Shown piece after piece: positions 25,150 to 33,775 of a DNA stretch of 64,000 bases. A model generated the notes under the pieces. The model had not been told where the DNA came from, ran no database searches, and saw nothing but the letters and a program-made list of their open reading frames with translations. The position numbers and the translations under genes are program-made. The DNA comes from WQUF01 sp031549885 (GTDB lineage Bacteria; Bacillota; Clostridia; Clostridiales; Clostridiaceae). Where the stretch lies: NCBI GenBank assembly GCA_031549885.1, contig JAVBPD010000037.1, forward strand, positions 1 through 64,000. The letters are read 5' to 3'. Position 1 is the first letter of the stretch. Each line of letters starts with the position of its first letter.

Positions 25150-25208
25150 CGTAATTATAGTTTATAATTAAATAAAAAATAAAAATTTACACATTGAGGA
25201 GGTTATGA

Positions 25209-25556
25209 ATGAATTTTGAAAGTATATTTAAAAATGTAGGAAAAGCTTGTGGGAACTTAGTTGAAGGTGGTATAAATATTTATGGTGATGCTTTATGCGC
25301 TTTTTATGATTTAAGAGGAAAAGAAGAGTCATCAAAAAAGTCTAGGCAAATTTCAAAAGATGTTGCAAAGACATCTTCAGAAATTGCTGAAGTCTGTTTT
25401 GAAGCGGTGGGTATTATTGCAGATTTTGCTGTTTTACAAGGAGCCCAATTTGTAAAGGCTATAAAAGAATATGCTTATGTTAAAGATGTCCATGTAGAAG
25501 GTGATTTAGATGAGGATAAAATAGTTGAACCTATTAATTTTGAAGTAATTAATTAG
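25209..25556 (+). CDS. small hypothetical protein
   Basis: I do not recognise this 115-residue protein. The N-terminus has FESIFKNVGKACGNLVEGG, the middle is charged (RGKEESSKKSRQISKD), and the second half has an amphipathic or weakly hydrophobic segment (VGIIADFAVLQGAQFVKAIK) before an acidic tail. GAGGAGGTT precedes the ATG, so it is probably expressed. It lies 59 bases after the DUF1576 gene and may be co-transcribed. Its last eight bases overlap the end of the convergent HesB-like gene. Confidence 0.6.
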   Translation: MNFESIFKNVGKACGNLVEGGINIYGDALCAFYDLRGKEESSKKSRQISKDVAKTSSEIAEVCFEAVGIIADFAVLQGAQFVKAIKEYAYVKDVHVEGDLDEDKIVEPINFEVIN

Positions 25557-25887
25557 GTTTATCTAATTTTTGTTTACATGATGATTTGCAATTTTTACAA
25601 GAATTATTATTTGTTTTTTTAGTGATTATTTTTAATAAAAAAGTATCTTTCTCATATTTTAAGAATAATTCATCTAAAATATTTTCAATTTCATCATTGT
25701 AGCAAATACTGATTTTGCCTATAAATTGGCAGTTTTTGTAATTTTCTTTATGGTCAATTATAAGCTCTAAGCTTTTTATACAATTTTGAGAAAGCTTTAT
25801 AAAAAGACAATCATATTCACTATGTTTTATCATATTAAATAAAGCTTTTTCAGCGTTTTCGCTTATATGTATTTTTAAATTATTCAT
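25549..25887 (-). CDS. HesB/IscA-like small protein with C-terminal Cys cluster
   Basis: The 112-residue protein opens with KIHISENAEKALFNMI, like the first helix and strand of HesB/IscA-fold proteins, and has the alternating strands expected of that fold. The conserved C-x-GCG tail Cys of functional A-type carriers is absent. Instead the C-terminus has SCKNCKSSCKQ, a separate possible metal or iron-sulfur site. Clostridia have several HesB-like proteins of unknown role, some of them selenoproteins; no in-frame UGA is needed here. AAAGGAAG precedes the ATG. The family call is tentative. Confidence 0.45.
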   Translation of the reverse strand: MNNLKIHISENAEKALFNMIKHSEYDCLFIKLSQNCIKSLELIIDHKENYKNCQFIGKISICYNDEIENILDELFLKYEKDTFLLKIITKKTNNNSCKNCKSSCKQKLDKPN

Positions 25888-25950
25888 AACATATACTTCC
25901 TTTGATATATAAATTTAGTTTGATTCTAGTATAAAGGAGGCGCCCTGTCA

Positions 25951-26307
25951 ATGTTTAAGTATAGATATGGAATTGATAAATATAGCCTGTTTCTTGTAGC
26001 ATTATCTTTACCATTTGCTTTAAGTAAATACACTATTGTCATTTCGCTTATTTTAATAACTTATTCATTTTATAGGAGTTTATCAAAAAATTTTGTGAAG
26101 AGAAAAAATGAACTTTATAAATTTGAAAGCATTCTGGAAAAATTTAAATTAAAAATATTAAGAGAATTTACATCTATAAAAAATAAAATTAAATACAAAA
26201 TAGTAATATGCCCTAATTGTTCACAAAAATTAAGGGTGCCTCGCTTTAAAGGTAAATTGGTAATAACATGCAAATCTTGCAATTATCAGTTTAAGTTTAG
26301 AAGTTGA
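25951..26307 (+). CDS. small membrane protein with C-terminal zinc ribbon
   Basis: The 118-residue protein has two short hydrophobic helices (about residues 10-25 and 27-42), a Lys-rich linker, and a C-terminal zinc ribbon: CPNCSQKLRVPRFKGKLVITC followed by KSCNYQF. The Cys pairs CPNC and CKSC are separated as in zinc-ribbon domains. The hydrophilic C-terminus probably faces the cytoplasm. AAAGGAGG stands before the ATG. It diverges from the HesB-like gene and is followed by a hairpin. The role is unknown. Confidence 0.7.
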   Translation: MFKYRYGIDKYSLFLVALSLPFALSKYTIVISLILITYSFYRSLSKNFVKRKNELYKFESILEKFKLKILREFTSIKNKIKYKIVICPNCSQKLRVPRFKGKLVITCKSCNYQFKFRS

Positions 26308-26361
26308 TGGTGAAAATATATACAAAAACATTTTAATTTGTTATTATTTAATTTAAAATAT

Positions 26362-26391
26362 GCTTAAGGTTAAAGCCTTAGCTTATTTTTG
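26362..26391 (+). terminator. hairpin terminator after the zinc-ribbon gene
   Basis: TTAAGG and CCTTAG arms within GCTTAAGGTTAAAGCCTTAG form a short stem followed by CTTATTTTT. It lies 55 bases after the stop and upstream of pfkA. Confidence 0.5.
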
Positions 26392-26427
26392 ACTATTGTT
26401 CTAATTTTAATAGGTTGGTGAAAAAAT

Positions 26428-27525
26428 ATGACAGAGAAAATAAAGAAAATTGGTATTTTAACCGGTGGTGGAGATTGCCCAGGTCTTAATGCAGTAATAA
26501 GGGCTATAGTTAGAAAGGGCATTTTAAGATATGGTTATGAACTTATTGGATATAAATTTGGATATAGAGGCTTATATAATAACGATTTTATACCATTAAC
26601 ATTAGATGCTGTTTCAGGTATTTTGCACAGAGGAGGAACCATTCTCTATAGTTCTAATAAAGATAATCTTTTTAATTACAATGTTGAAGAAAATGGAGCA
26701 ATAGTAAAAAAAGATGTTTCGGATGTGGCTGTAGAAAACTTAAAAAAAGAAAATATAGATGTTTTAGTAATAATCGGAGGAGATGGAACTCTAACTTCAG
26801 CAAGAGATTTTGCTAGAAAAGGAGTTAAAGTAATAGGTGTGCCCAAGACTATAGACAATGATTTAGCTTGTACAGATGTAACATTTGGATTTAATACTGC
26901 AATTACTGTGGCAACAGAAGCTTTGGATAGACTTCATACAACAGCAGAGTCACATCATAGAATAATGATTTGTGAAGTTATGGGAAGAAATGCAGGGTGG
27001 ATTGCACTTCATGCAGGTATTGCAGGTTCTGCAGATGTTATCTTAATTCCAGAAATACCTTTTAGCATTGACAAAGTAGTAGCAAAGATAAATGAAAGGG
27101 TAAAAGCTGGAAGATTATTTAGTATAATTTGCATATCAGAAGGAGCTAAAATATTAGGAGGAGATGTGGTAGTATCTAAAATTGTGGAAGACAGCCCAGA
27201 TCCAATAAGGCTTGGTGGAATTGCAAATGTACTTGCTGCAAAACTTGAAAAATTAATTACAGAGCATGAAATTAGAAGTACAATACTAGGACATACTCAA
27301 AGAGGAGGTATAACAATTACTTATGATAGAATTTTGTCTACAAAGTATGGAGCAGGTGTTTTAGATTTAATAGATCAAGAAAAATTTGCACATATGGTAG
27401 CTTTGCAAAATGACATAATAACTCCTGTACCTCTTGAAGAAGTAATTGGAAAAAATAGATTTGTTGAACCTGATAATACACTTGTAAAAGTAGCTAAAGA
27501 TATAGGAGTATGTTTTGGTGATTAA
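26428..27525 (+). CDS. pfkA: 6-phosphofructokinase
   Basis: The 365-residue protein has GGGDCPGLNAVIR at the start, GGDGTL (117-122), PKTIDND (139-145) and MGRNAGWIALHAG. It phosphorylates fructose 6-phosphate in glycolysis. Gly in GGDG usually means ATP as donor, while the Lys in PKTIDND is shared with pyrophosphate enzymes. This Gly/Lys pair is typical of the ATP-using long or group III type. It is longer than the 320-residue E. coli PfkA. The ribosome site is weak (GGTTGG about ten bases up). It is monocistronic and ends at a terminator shared with the convergent LysR gene. Confidence 0.9.
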   Translation: MTEKIKKIGILTGGGDCPGLNAVIRAIVRKGILRYGYELIGYKFGYRGLYNNDFIPLTLDAVSGILHRGGTILYSSNKDNLFNYNVEENGAIVKKDVSDVAVENLKKENIDVLVIIGGDGTLTSARDFARKGVKVIGVPKTIDNDLACTDVTFGFNTAITVATEALDRLHTTAESHHRIMICEVMGRNAGWIALHAGIAGSADVILIPEIPFSIDKVVAKINERVKAGRLFSIICISEGAKILGGDVVVSKIVEDSPDPIRLGGIANVLAAKLEKLITEHEIRSTILGHTQRGGITITYDRILSTKYGAGVLDLIDQEKFAHMVALQNDIITPVPLEEVIGKNRFVEPDNTLVKVAKDIGVCFGD

Positions 27526-27545
27526 TAAGGAAATAAAAAAAGAAA

Positions 27546-27575
27546 GGGTAATACATTTTTGTAACTGTATTACCC
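27546..27575. terminator. bidirectional terminator between pfkA and the LysR gene
   Basis: GGGTAATACA (27546-27555) and TGTATTACCC (27566-27575) form a perfect 10-base stem with a 10-base loop. It is flanked by TGTTTTG on the right and an A-rich, T-rich on the minus strand, left side. It overlaps the last bases of the LysR frame. Confidence 0.75.
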
Positions 27576-28481
27576 TGTTTTGTGAAAATAAGATCTCATA
27601 AATTCTATAAAAATCTCAGAAATATGTGATAACATGAAGTCTTTTTTAAATATAAAATAAAAGTCTCTAGTTGGCATAGGATGGGCTGTATGTATTTCCG
27701 TTATTAAATTTTGATCAATATATTGCTTTGCAGAAAGCTTAGAAACTATAGAAATACCTAGACCTTTATGTACAGCATGAAGAATGCTTTGAGTATTGTA
27801 AAAGGTTGATGAAACTTTCATGCTTTTATTACTAATATTTAATTCTTTAAAGAAATTTTCATATAATATTCTTGTACCTGAACCTTGTTCTCTCATTACA
27901 AAGTATTCATTGTACATTAAATTTGAAATTTCCTCTTTATCTAAAAATTTGTTTTTAAATCTTTTTTCATTTGGAGCTATAAATATGAGCTTATCTGACA
28001 TAAAAGGCTCACAAAAGCATTTATTGCTTTCAAAATTAGTTCCAGAGATTCCAAATTCACATCTTTGTTTACAAATGCCATCTATTACATCCATGCTATC
28101 TGCTTGAATTACTTTAAATGAAATTCCAGGATATATTTTATGAAATTCTGCTAAAACTTCAGGTAAAATATACTGCGATGGTACAGATGAAGCGAGTATA
28201 TCGCTTTCTCCAGTAGCATGAGATGTAAGCTCTTTAAGTGAAAATATAGATTTATCCCTTAATACTAAAATATTTTTTGCATATTCGTAAAAAATTTTTC
28301 CGGCTTTTGTAGGGAATACTTCTTTTGTTGATCTAAATACTAATTGAGTTTTTAATTCTTTTTCTAAGGAAGTTATATAAGCGCTCACTGAAGGTTGAGA
28401 TAAATATATTGCATCTGCTGCTTTTGAAAAGCTGCTTAAATTAACTACTTGTACAAAAGCTTCTAGTTGTTTAAACTCCAA
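27570..28481 (-). CDS. LysR-family transcriptional regulator
   Basis: The 304-residue protein begins with the classical LysR winged helix (EFKQLEAFVQVVNLSSFSKA, then YLSQPSVSAYI and FPTKAGKIFYEYAK). A periplasmic-binding-like effector domain follows. Start choice: GGAGTGG precedes TTG 28481, which gives the standard MEFKQLEAF start; the longer frame has no site. It diverges from the C_GCAxxG_C_C and TDT genes and probably controls them. Similar clostridial regulators are labelled selenium-metabolism associated; I note that resemblance as a weak inference. Confidence 0.85.
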   Translation of the reverse strand: MEFKQLEAFVQVVNLSSFSKAADAIYLSQPSVSAYITSLEKELKTQLVFRSTKEVFPTKAGKIFYEYAKNILVLRDKSIFSLKELTSHATGESDILASSVPSQYILPEVLAEFHKIYPGISFKVIQADSMDVIDGICKQRCEFGISGTNFESNKCFCEPFMSDKLIFIAPNEKRFKNKFLDKEEISNLMYNEYFVMREQGSGTRILYENFFKELNISNKSMKVSSTFYNTQSILHAVHKGLGISIVSKLSAKQYIDQNLITEIHTAHPMPTRDFYFIFKKDFMLSHISEIFIEFMRSYFHKTG

Positions 28482-28526
28482 TCTAACCACTCCATTATTA
28501 TAATAAAAGCTGATAAAATATATTAT

Positions 28527-28540
28527 ATTTATTAATAAAT
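28527..28540. promoter_or_regulatory. palindromic LysR-type operator candidate
   Basis: ATTTATTAATAAAT is a perfect 14-base palindrome fitting the T-N11-A rule of LysR operators. It sits midway in the 137-base divergent gap between the LysR gene and its likely targets. Its low complexity makes chance possible. Confidence 0.4.
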
Positions 28541-28618
28541 GAAATTGCAACCTATGTTTATAAAATGTTACTATAATTAAGGTATTAATTATTTGTAAAT
28601 ATTAAAATGAGGTGGATT

Positions 28619-29098
28619 ATGATTAATGAAGTAAGCGTAAGAAAAGTTAAGGAAGATGCAGAAAATTTATATAGACAAGGGAAGTTTTTTTGTTCAGAAG
28701 CAATAGTGTCATCAATAAGGGATAATTTTAATTTAGATATGCCTAAAGAAATGATCTCTATGGCATCTGGTTTTCCAATAGGAATTGGAAGAAGTAAATG
28801 TTTATGTGGAGCTATTTCAGGTGGAGTAATGTGCATTGGCTATTTTTTTGGACGCACTGAAGGAGGAGATGCTAAAGTTAATAGAACTTTAGAGCTTGCA
28901 AATGAACTTCAAGAAAGTTTTAAAAATAACCATAAAGTATTATGTTGCAAGGTATTAACAAAAGGTATGGATTTTCAAGCTAAAGAACATCTTAATCAGT
29001 GCGTTTCATTTACTGGAGAAATAGCCCAAAAAACTGCAGAGATAATAACAAGAGAGCTTGGTATAAAAAATACTGATGAAGGGGTAGAAATTGAATGA
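28619..29098 (+). CDS. C_GCAxxG_C_C family redox-type protein
   Basis: The 159-residue protein has the family Cys pattern: FFCSEAI, CLCGAISGGVMCIG, then VLCCKVLTKG and HLNQCVSF. C_GCAxxG_C_C proteins are putative redox or metal-binding proteins common in anaerobes and often next to transporters. The first Cys of the GCA motif is written LCGA here. ATG 28619 is used because GAGGTGG lies between it and the upstream ATG 28607. Its last four bases overlap the ATG of the TDT transporter, so the two are coupled. Confidence 0.8.
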   Translation: MINEVSVRKVKEDAENLYRQGKFFCSEAIVSSIRDNFNLDMPKEMISMASGFPIGIGRSKCLCGAISGGVMCIGYFFGRTEGGDAKVNRTLELANELQESFKNNHKVLCCKVLTKGMDFQAKEHLNQCVSFTGEIAQKTAEIITRELGIKNTDEGVEIE

Positions 29099-30033
29099 TA
29101 AAGAAAATACCTCTTCCTATAGCTGGTTTAATTTTAGCTATAGCAACTATGGGAAATATGTTTTCTTATTTTGGAAGTGGTTTAAGATATACCCTTGGAA
29201 TTGTAGCTGGAATTTTATATATTCTTTTAATTTGTAAGATTGTTACTAATTTTAATTTGGTAAAAGAAGATTTAAACAATCCTGTTATTTTAACTGTAAT
29301 AGGTACATTTGATATGGCTTTAATGGTTTTTGCAACATATTTAGCTTCATCTATAATGCCAATTGCAAAGATTTTATGGATAATAGGAATTATTCTTCAC
29401 ATTATATTGATGATAAGTGTTGCAGTTAAATATATATTGAATTTTGATATTAAAAAGATGTTTGCAAGCTTTTTTGTTGCATTTGTAGGTATAGTTGTGG
29501 CTAGTGTTACAGCACCAGTTTTTAAATATGGGCAAATTGGACAAGTTATTTTTTATGTTGGATTTGTTTTATATATTGTTTTAATTCCAATAATATTTTA
29601 TAAAGTTTTTAAAATTAAAAATATTCCAGAAGCTTTATTGCCTACAAATATAATAATTGCAGCACCAGCTAGTTTGTGCCTTGCAGGCTATGTAAATTCA
29701 TTTGGAGAGAAAGCAAATCCTTACTTTATATTAATTTTTGGTATTTTTGCAGTTTTAATGACAATTATTGGATTGTTATTTGTTCCAAAGGTTTTATTTA
29801 ATAAATTTTTCCCAAGTTTTTCATCTCTTACTTTTCCATTTGTAATTAGCGCACTTGCTATGAGGCTTTCAAGTTTATTTTTATTAAAAAATGAATCCTT
29901 TAAAATAGCGGGAACATTGTTTGGATATGTTTATAATATAGAAGCTGTACTTGCTGTGATATTTGTGGCTTTTGTATTAGTTAAATATTTAATGTTCATA
30001 TTTCAACCATTAAAAAAATCAGTAGTAAGTTAA
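29095..30033 (+). CDS. TDT family transporter (TehA / C4-dicarboxylate type)
   Basis: This 312-residue protein has ten predicted helices and the N-terminal IPLPIAGLILAIATMGN typical of the TDT (tellurite-resistance/dicarboxylate) family. Clostridial members are often annotated as exfoliative toxin-like by historical accident. Relatives export or import small anions such as dicarboxylates or sulfite. The start overlaps the preceding C_GCAxxG_C_C gene (ATGA). With the divergent LysR gene it forms a regulated unit. The substrate is unknown; sulfur or selenium oxyanions are a guess from the neighbourhood. Confidence 0.75.
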   Translation: MIKKIPLPIAGLILAIATMGNMFSYFGSGLRYTLGIVAGILYILLICKIVTNFNLVKEDLNNPVILTVIGTFDMALMVFATYLASSIMPIAKILWIIGIILHIILMISVAVKYILNFDIKKMFASFFVAFVGIVVASVTAPVFKYGQIGQVIFYVGFVLYIVLIPIIFYKVFKIKNIPEALLPTNIIIAAPASLCLAGYVNSFGEKANPYFILIFGIFAVLMTIIGLLFVPKVLFNKFFPSFSSLTFPFVISALAMRLSSLFLLKNESFKIAGTLFGYVYNIEAVLAVIFVAFVLVKYLMFIFQPLKKSVVS

Positions 30034-30036
30034 AAA

Positions 30037-30078
30037 AATGGGGCTGCCTTCTTTATCTTAAGGGGTAGTCTCATTTTT
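30037..30078 (+). terminator. terminator after the TDT gene
   Basis: ATGGGGCTGCC and GGGTAGTCTCAT pair with several G-U pairs around a 14-base loop and are followed by TTTTTAT. It begins within ten bases of the TDT stop. Confidence 0.7.
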
Positions 30079-30145
30079 ATATTGAAATTTTTAATAAATA
30101 GTATATCATTAAATCATTGAAAATATATAAAGGGGGGGATATTAA

Positions 30146-30886
30146 GTGATAAATACATGGTATCCTGAAATAAATTCTGATGTTTTACAAAAGCTTAAAA
30201 TGCGTTATGAGGATTCACTAAAGGAAAACCAACATTCATCTTTTATAAAAGTATTTAATGATAAATTTAGATCAGAATATATTTATAATACTAATGCAAT
30301 AGAGGGCAACAAAATTTCAGAATACGATACAGCCTTTATAATAAATAGTCAAACTTTTTTATCAGAATACTCTGCTAAAGATAACATGGAGGTTTTAGGA
30401 AGCAATAATGCCTGGAATTATGTGTTATCAAAGCCTGAAGTTAGCACTTACACATTAAAACAAATTCATAAAAGAATATTATTTTTTGATGTTGAAAATG
30501 CTGGAGTATTTAGAAATATTCCTATTTATGTTGGAGATAAAAAAATGCTTAATGAGGATTTAATAGAGGAGGCAATAAGTAAGTTACTTAAGCCTTTAAA
30601 AAACATAGATATATTTAAAGAGGTTGCTGACTTTCACTTGAAATTTGAAAACATCCATCCCTTTGTAGATGGTAATGGCAGAACTGGAAGGATGCTTATT
30701 AATTTACAACTGATCAGTAATGGTTTTCTTCCAGTGAATATAAAATTTAACGATGCAGGTAAATACTATAGGTGCTTTAGGCAGTATGATATTTCAGAGA
30801 AAAGAGGTATACAAGAAATGTTTAATTTACTTACAAAATATGAATATGAACAATTAATGGCATTTAATGAGCTTGTTAAAAAGTAA
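30146..30886 (+). CDS. Fic domain protein (AMPylase-type)
   Basis: The 246-residue protein has the Fic active-site motif HPFVDGNGRTGR (about residues 171-182) with catalytic His and the phosphate-binding GNGR. It also has TNAIEGN near residue 50, matching the inhibitory motif (S/T)xxxE(G/N) in the same chain, the self-inhibited class II arrangement. Fic proteins transfer AMP or similar groups to target hydroxyls. No antitoxin gene or DNA-binding domain adjoins it. The start is GTG 30146, with an AGGGGGGGAT site. It is a lone gene between terminators. Confidence 0.88.
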   Translation: MINTWYPEINSDVLQKLKMRYEDSLKENQHSSFIKVFNDKFRSEYIYNTNAIEGNKISEYDTAFIINSQTFLSEYSAKDNMEVLGSNNAWNYVLSKPEVSTYTLKQIHKRILFFDVENAGVFRNIPIYVGDKKMLNEDLIEEAISKLLKPLKNIDIFKEVADFHLKFENIHPFVDGNGRTGRMLINLQLISNGFLPVNIKFNDAGKYYRCFRQYDISEKRGIQEMFNLLTKYEYEQLMAFNELVKK

Positions 30887-30994
30887 GAAATGAACTTAAA
30901 AGGTAAGTACAAATTTGCCTTAAGTATATTAACTTTAAATGTGATATTAAATACTGCATTTTATAAATATAACTTTAAACCTATTTATAAAAAA

Positions 30995-31028
30995 TAATCC
31001 AGATTTAGAATTTCTTCATATCTGGATT
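30995..31028 (-). terminator. terminator of the leftward oligopeptide operon
   Basis: On the minus strand AATCCAGAT and ATCTGGATT pair perfectly around a 16-base loop and are followed by ATTTTTTAT. Between the stem and the lipoprotein stop lie three tandem copies of a TATATTTGTA-like unit (31027-31050). Confidence 0.65.
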
Positions 31029-31053
31029 TGTATATATTTGTATATATTTGTAT

Positions 31054-32781
31054 TTATTTTTTATTTGATTTGTCAATATAAACATTATTAAAATAAACAG
31101 CTCCTGTTGGAAGTATTGAGATATCACTAACATATGGTTTTATAGCCATAGGAAAAGTGCGAAAAAATATAGGTATTATAGGAGAATCATTAAAAAGAGT
31201 TGATTCACATTCCTTTAAAATACTTATTCTCTTTGCCTTGTCCAATTCTTTTTTAGAAGATTCTATTTTTTCATCATAAATTGGGTTGCTATAGCCTACT
31301 AAATTATCAGCATTTTTGCTATAAAATTCTTCTAAAAATGCATTAGCATCCATATATTTACCAAGTCTGCAATCTTCTGCAATTACATATTGTTTATTTT
31401 CTTTATAGTTATCTTGCAAATTTTTAGAATCTATTAATTCTACATTAATTCCTAAATTATCTTTCCACATTGACTGAATTGCAACTGCAATATCTTTATC
31501 TATTTCATTTATACCAAATGTATACTTAAGAGATGGAAAGTTCTCACCATTTGCAAAGCCAGCTTCTTTTAAGAGAGATTTTGCTTTTTCAATATCGTTG
31601 TCATTAATATAGTTTTTATCGTTAAATTCCCTGCCTTTATCATCTTTTATTCCATAAGGTACAAAGGAAAGAGCTGGTTTTTCATGCGACATGGTTATAG
31701 CGTCAATAATGCTCTGCCTATCAATTGCCAAAGAAAGAGCTTTTCTAACCCTGGCATCTTTTAAAACTTTTGCACAATCAGGTTCATTTTCAGAAACATA
31801 GGAAGATTGATTTATTGATAAGTAATAGGTTCCAATATAAGGAAAAACCATAAATGAATTTTCATCTGTTAATTCCTTAATTGACGAAATAGGAAATTTA
31901 TCCATACAATCTATTTCATTGTTTTTAAATGCTAAAACAGCATCATTTTCGTCATTTATCACTTTAAAAATTATTTCTTTAAGGCTTATGTTTTTAGAAT
32001 TATAATAATTATCATTTTTTGATACTATTAATTCATTGTTTTTAGTCCATTTTTCTAGTTTAAAAGGCCCATTGGTAATACAAGTTTTAACATCATTGGT
32101 CCAAGAATCTGTTTTATCATCTACAATATCTTGTCGCAAGGGCATAAAAACTGAATTAGTTAAAAGCTCTAAAAAATAAGGTATTGGATTTTCTAAAGTG
32201 ATTTCTAAACTATAATCGTCAATAGCTTTAATTCCAACTTTGTCAAAAGTAACAAGTCCATTATAATAAGATTTAGCGTTTTTTATATTAAAAACTTCAT
32301 CAATTAAAGCTGAATTTTTAAGGGACAATGTTCTTTCAATGGAATATATAAAGTCCTTTGATAAAACATTTTTTCCATCGCTCCATTTTGCATTTTTGTT
32401 TATTTTAAAATTGTAATTTAGTCCATCAGGAGAAATGCTAGGGAGAGATTCTGCAATGCCAGTAATTATATTGCCATCTTTATCTAATGTGGTTAATCCT
32501 TCAAATAGTGCCCTTATTATGGTAGAATCACTACTTAATGAACTTAAGCTTGGGTCAATTGTTGGATCATTTGATATGCTCCAAATAAGTTTTTGTTCAT
32601 CATTTCCTGAAGTTTTTATTTGAGTGGTATTTTTAACTTCTTCTTTGGATGTTGTTGTATTTTTTGAAGTAGTTGTGTTTTCGTTGTCAATATTATTCGC
32701 ATCGCAGCTAGAAAATATCCCTACAATCATTGATAATACAATGATTAGTGGAATATACTTCTTTTTACCACTTTTAAACAT
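31054..32781 (-). CDS. oligopeptide-binding lipoprotein (SBP_bac_5)
   Basis: The 575-residue precursor has a signal peptide (MFKSGKKKYIPLIIVLSMIV) and lipobox FSSC. A Thr/Lys-rich linker follows, then the SBP_bac_5 domain beginning IWSISNDPTIDPSLSSLSSD, the OppA-like opening, with NAKWSDGKNVLSKDFIYS inside. CGGAGGTAATT fixes ATG 32781; the longer frame to 32835 overlaps the ATPase gene. It is the last gene of a leftward OppBCDF-A operon and binds peptides outside the membrane. Its sequence differs clearly from the lipoprotein at 17215, so the two systems probably have different peptide preferences. Confidence 0.9.
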   Translation of the reverse strand: MFKSGKKKYIPLIIVLSMIVGIFSSCDANNIDNENTTTSKNTTTSKEEVKNTTQIKTSGNDEQKLIWSISNDPTIDPSLSSLSSDSTIIRALFEGLTTLDKDGNIITGIAESLPSISPDGLNYNFKINKNAKWSDGKNVLSKDFIYSIERTLSLKNSALIDEVFNIKNAKSYYNGLVTFDKVGIKAIDDYSLEITLENPIPYFLELLTNSVFMPLRQDIVDDKTDSWTNDVKTCITNGPFKLEKWTKNNELIVSKNDNYYNSKNISLKEIIFKVINDENDAVLAFKNNEIDCMDKFPISSIKELTDENSFMVFPYIGTYYLSINQSSYVSENEPDCAKVLKDARVRKALSLAIDRQSIIDAITMSHEKPALSFVPYGIKDDKGREFNDKNYINDNDIEKAKSLLKEAGFANGENFPSLKYTFGINEIDKDIAVAIQSMWKDNLGINVELIDSKNLQDNYKENKQYVIAEDCRLGKYMDANAFLEEFYSKNADNLVGYSNPIYDEKIESSKKELDKAKRISILKECESTLFNDSPIIPIFFRTFPMAIKPYVSDISILPTGAVYFNNVYIDKSNKK

Positions 32782-32797
32782 AATTACCTCCGATTTT

Positions 32798-33775
32798 TTA
32801 GTTAAATAAATGACATGAAACAAAGTGGTTTTCACCCATATTTTTTAATTCTGGCGAAATTTCTTTGCAAATATTTTTAACATATTTACATCTGCTTTTA
32901 AATTTGCAACCAGGAGGGGGATCCATAGAAGAAGGAATTTCACCCTCAATTATTTGCCTTTTAATTTTTAAAAGCTTATCTGGATCCGGAATTGGTATCA
33001 CAGATAGTAGTGATTTTGTATATGGATGCATTGGGTTTTTATACAATTCATTACTCCTTGCAAGTTCCACTAAATTTCCTAAATACATAACTCCAACTCT
33101 ATTTGAAATGTGCTTAACCATAGATAAATCATGAGCTATAAATAAATACGTTAAACTAAAATTATTTTGAAGATCTTCAAGCATATTTACAATTTGAGCT
33201 TGTATTGATACATCTAATGCTGAAATAGGTTCATCACAAATGATGAATTTAGGCTCTACTGATAGTGCCCTGGCAATGCCAATTCTTTGCCTCTGACCTC
33301 CTGAAAATTCATGAGGGTATCTTGAAGCATGATTATTGTTAAGTCCAACAAGATTTAAGATGTTTAATATTCTTTCATTCTTTTCACTTGTTTTCATTTC
33401 TTTTTTTAAAGTAAGTGCTTCCCCAATTATTTCTGATATGGTCATTCGTGGATCAAGTGAAGCATAAGGATCTTGAAATATCATCTGCATGTCTTTTCTA
33501 AAAGGAATCATTTGTGAATTGTTTAGATTTTCTATATTTTGTCCTTGAAAAATTATTTCACCAAAGGTTGGTTCATATAATTTTATAATAGTCCTTCCTA
33601 AGGTTGTTTTGCCACAACCTGATTCTCCCACAAGGCCTAATGTTTCACCTTTTTCAATATAAAAAGATACATCATCAACAGCCTTTACTAAACTTTGTTT
33701 TTTTGAAAATATTTTCTTTTTAACAGGAAAGTATTTTTTTAAATGCTTAATTTCTACCAGTATTTCTTTATTCAT
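32798..33775 (-). CDS. oligopeptide ABC transporter ATP-binding protein (OppF type)
   Basis: The 325-residue ATPase shows Walker A GESGCGKT, Q-loop FQDPYASLDP, signature FSGGQRQR, Walker B FIICDEPISALDV and H-loop IAHDLSMVKH. The C-terminal oligo_HPY segment with CKFKSRCKYVKNIC supplies four Cys. The first four bases overlap the end of the OppD-type gene. Unlike the F-type subunit of the other operon, the H-loop keeps the standard Asp. It powers transport with its D-type partner on the inner membrane face. Confidence 0.92.
   Translation of the reverse strand: MNKEILVEIKHLKKYFPVKKKIFSKKQSLVKAVDDVSFYIEKGETLGLVGESGCGKTTLGRTIIKLYEPTFGEIIFQGQNIENLNNSQMIPFRKDMQMIFQDPYASLDPRMTISEIIGEALTLKKEMKTSEKNERILNILNLVGLNNNHASRYPHEFSGGQRQRIGIARALSVEPKFIICDEPISALDVSIQAQIVNMLEDLQNNFSLTYLFIAHDLSMVKHISNRVGVMYLGNLVELARSNELYKNPMHPYTKSLLSVIPIPDPDKLLKIKRQIIEGEIPSSMDPPPGCKFKSRCKYVKNICKEISPELKNMGENHFVSCHLFN

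Noticed and set aside
26428..27525. pfkA as a pyrophosphate-dependent enzyme
   Set aside because: The PKTIDND Lys is present, but the diagnostic position in GGDGT is Gly, which points to ATP; pyrophosphate enzymes have GGDDT.
31026..31056. Tandem TATATTTGTA-like units considered as iterons or CRISPR-like repeats
   Set aside because: Only three imperfect copies with no spacers, adjacent to a terminator; most simply AT-rich slippage.
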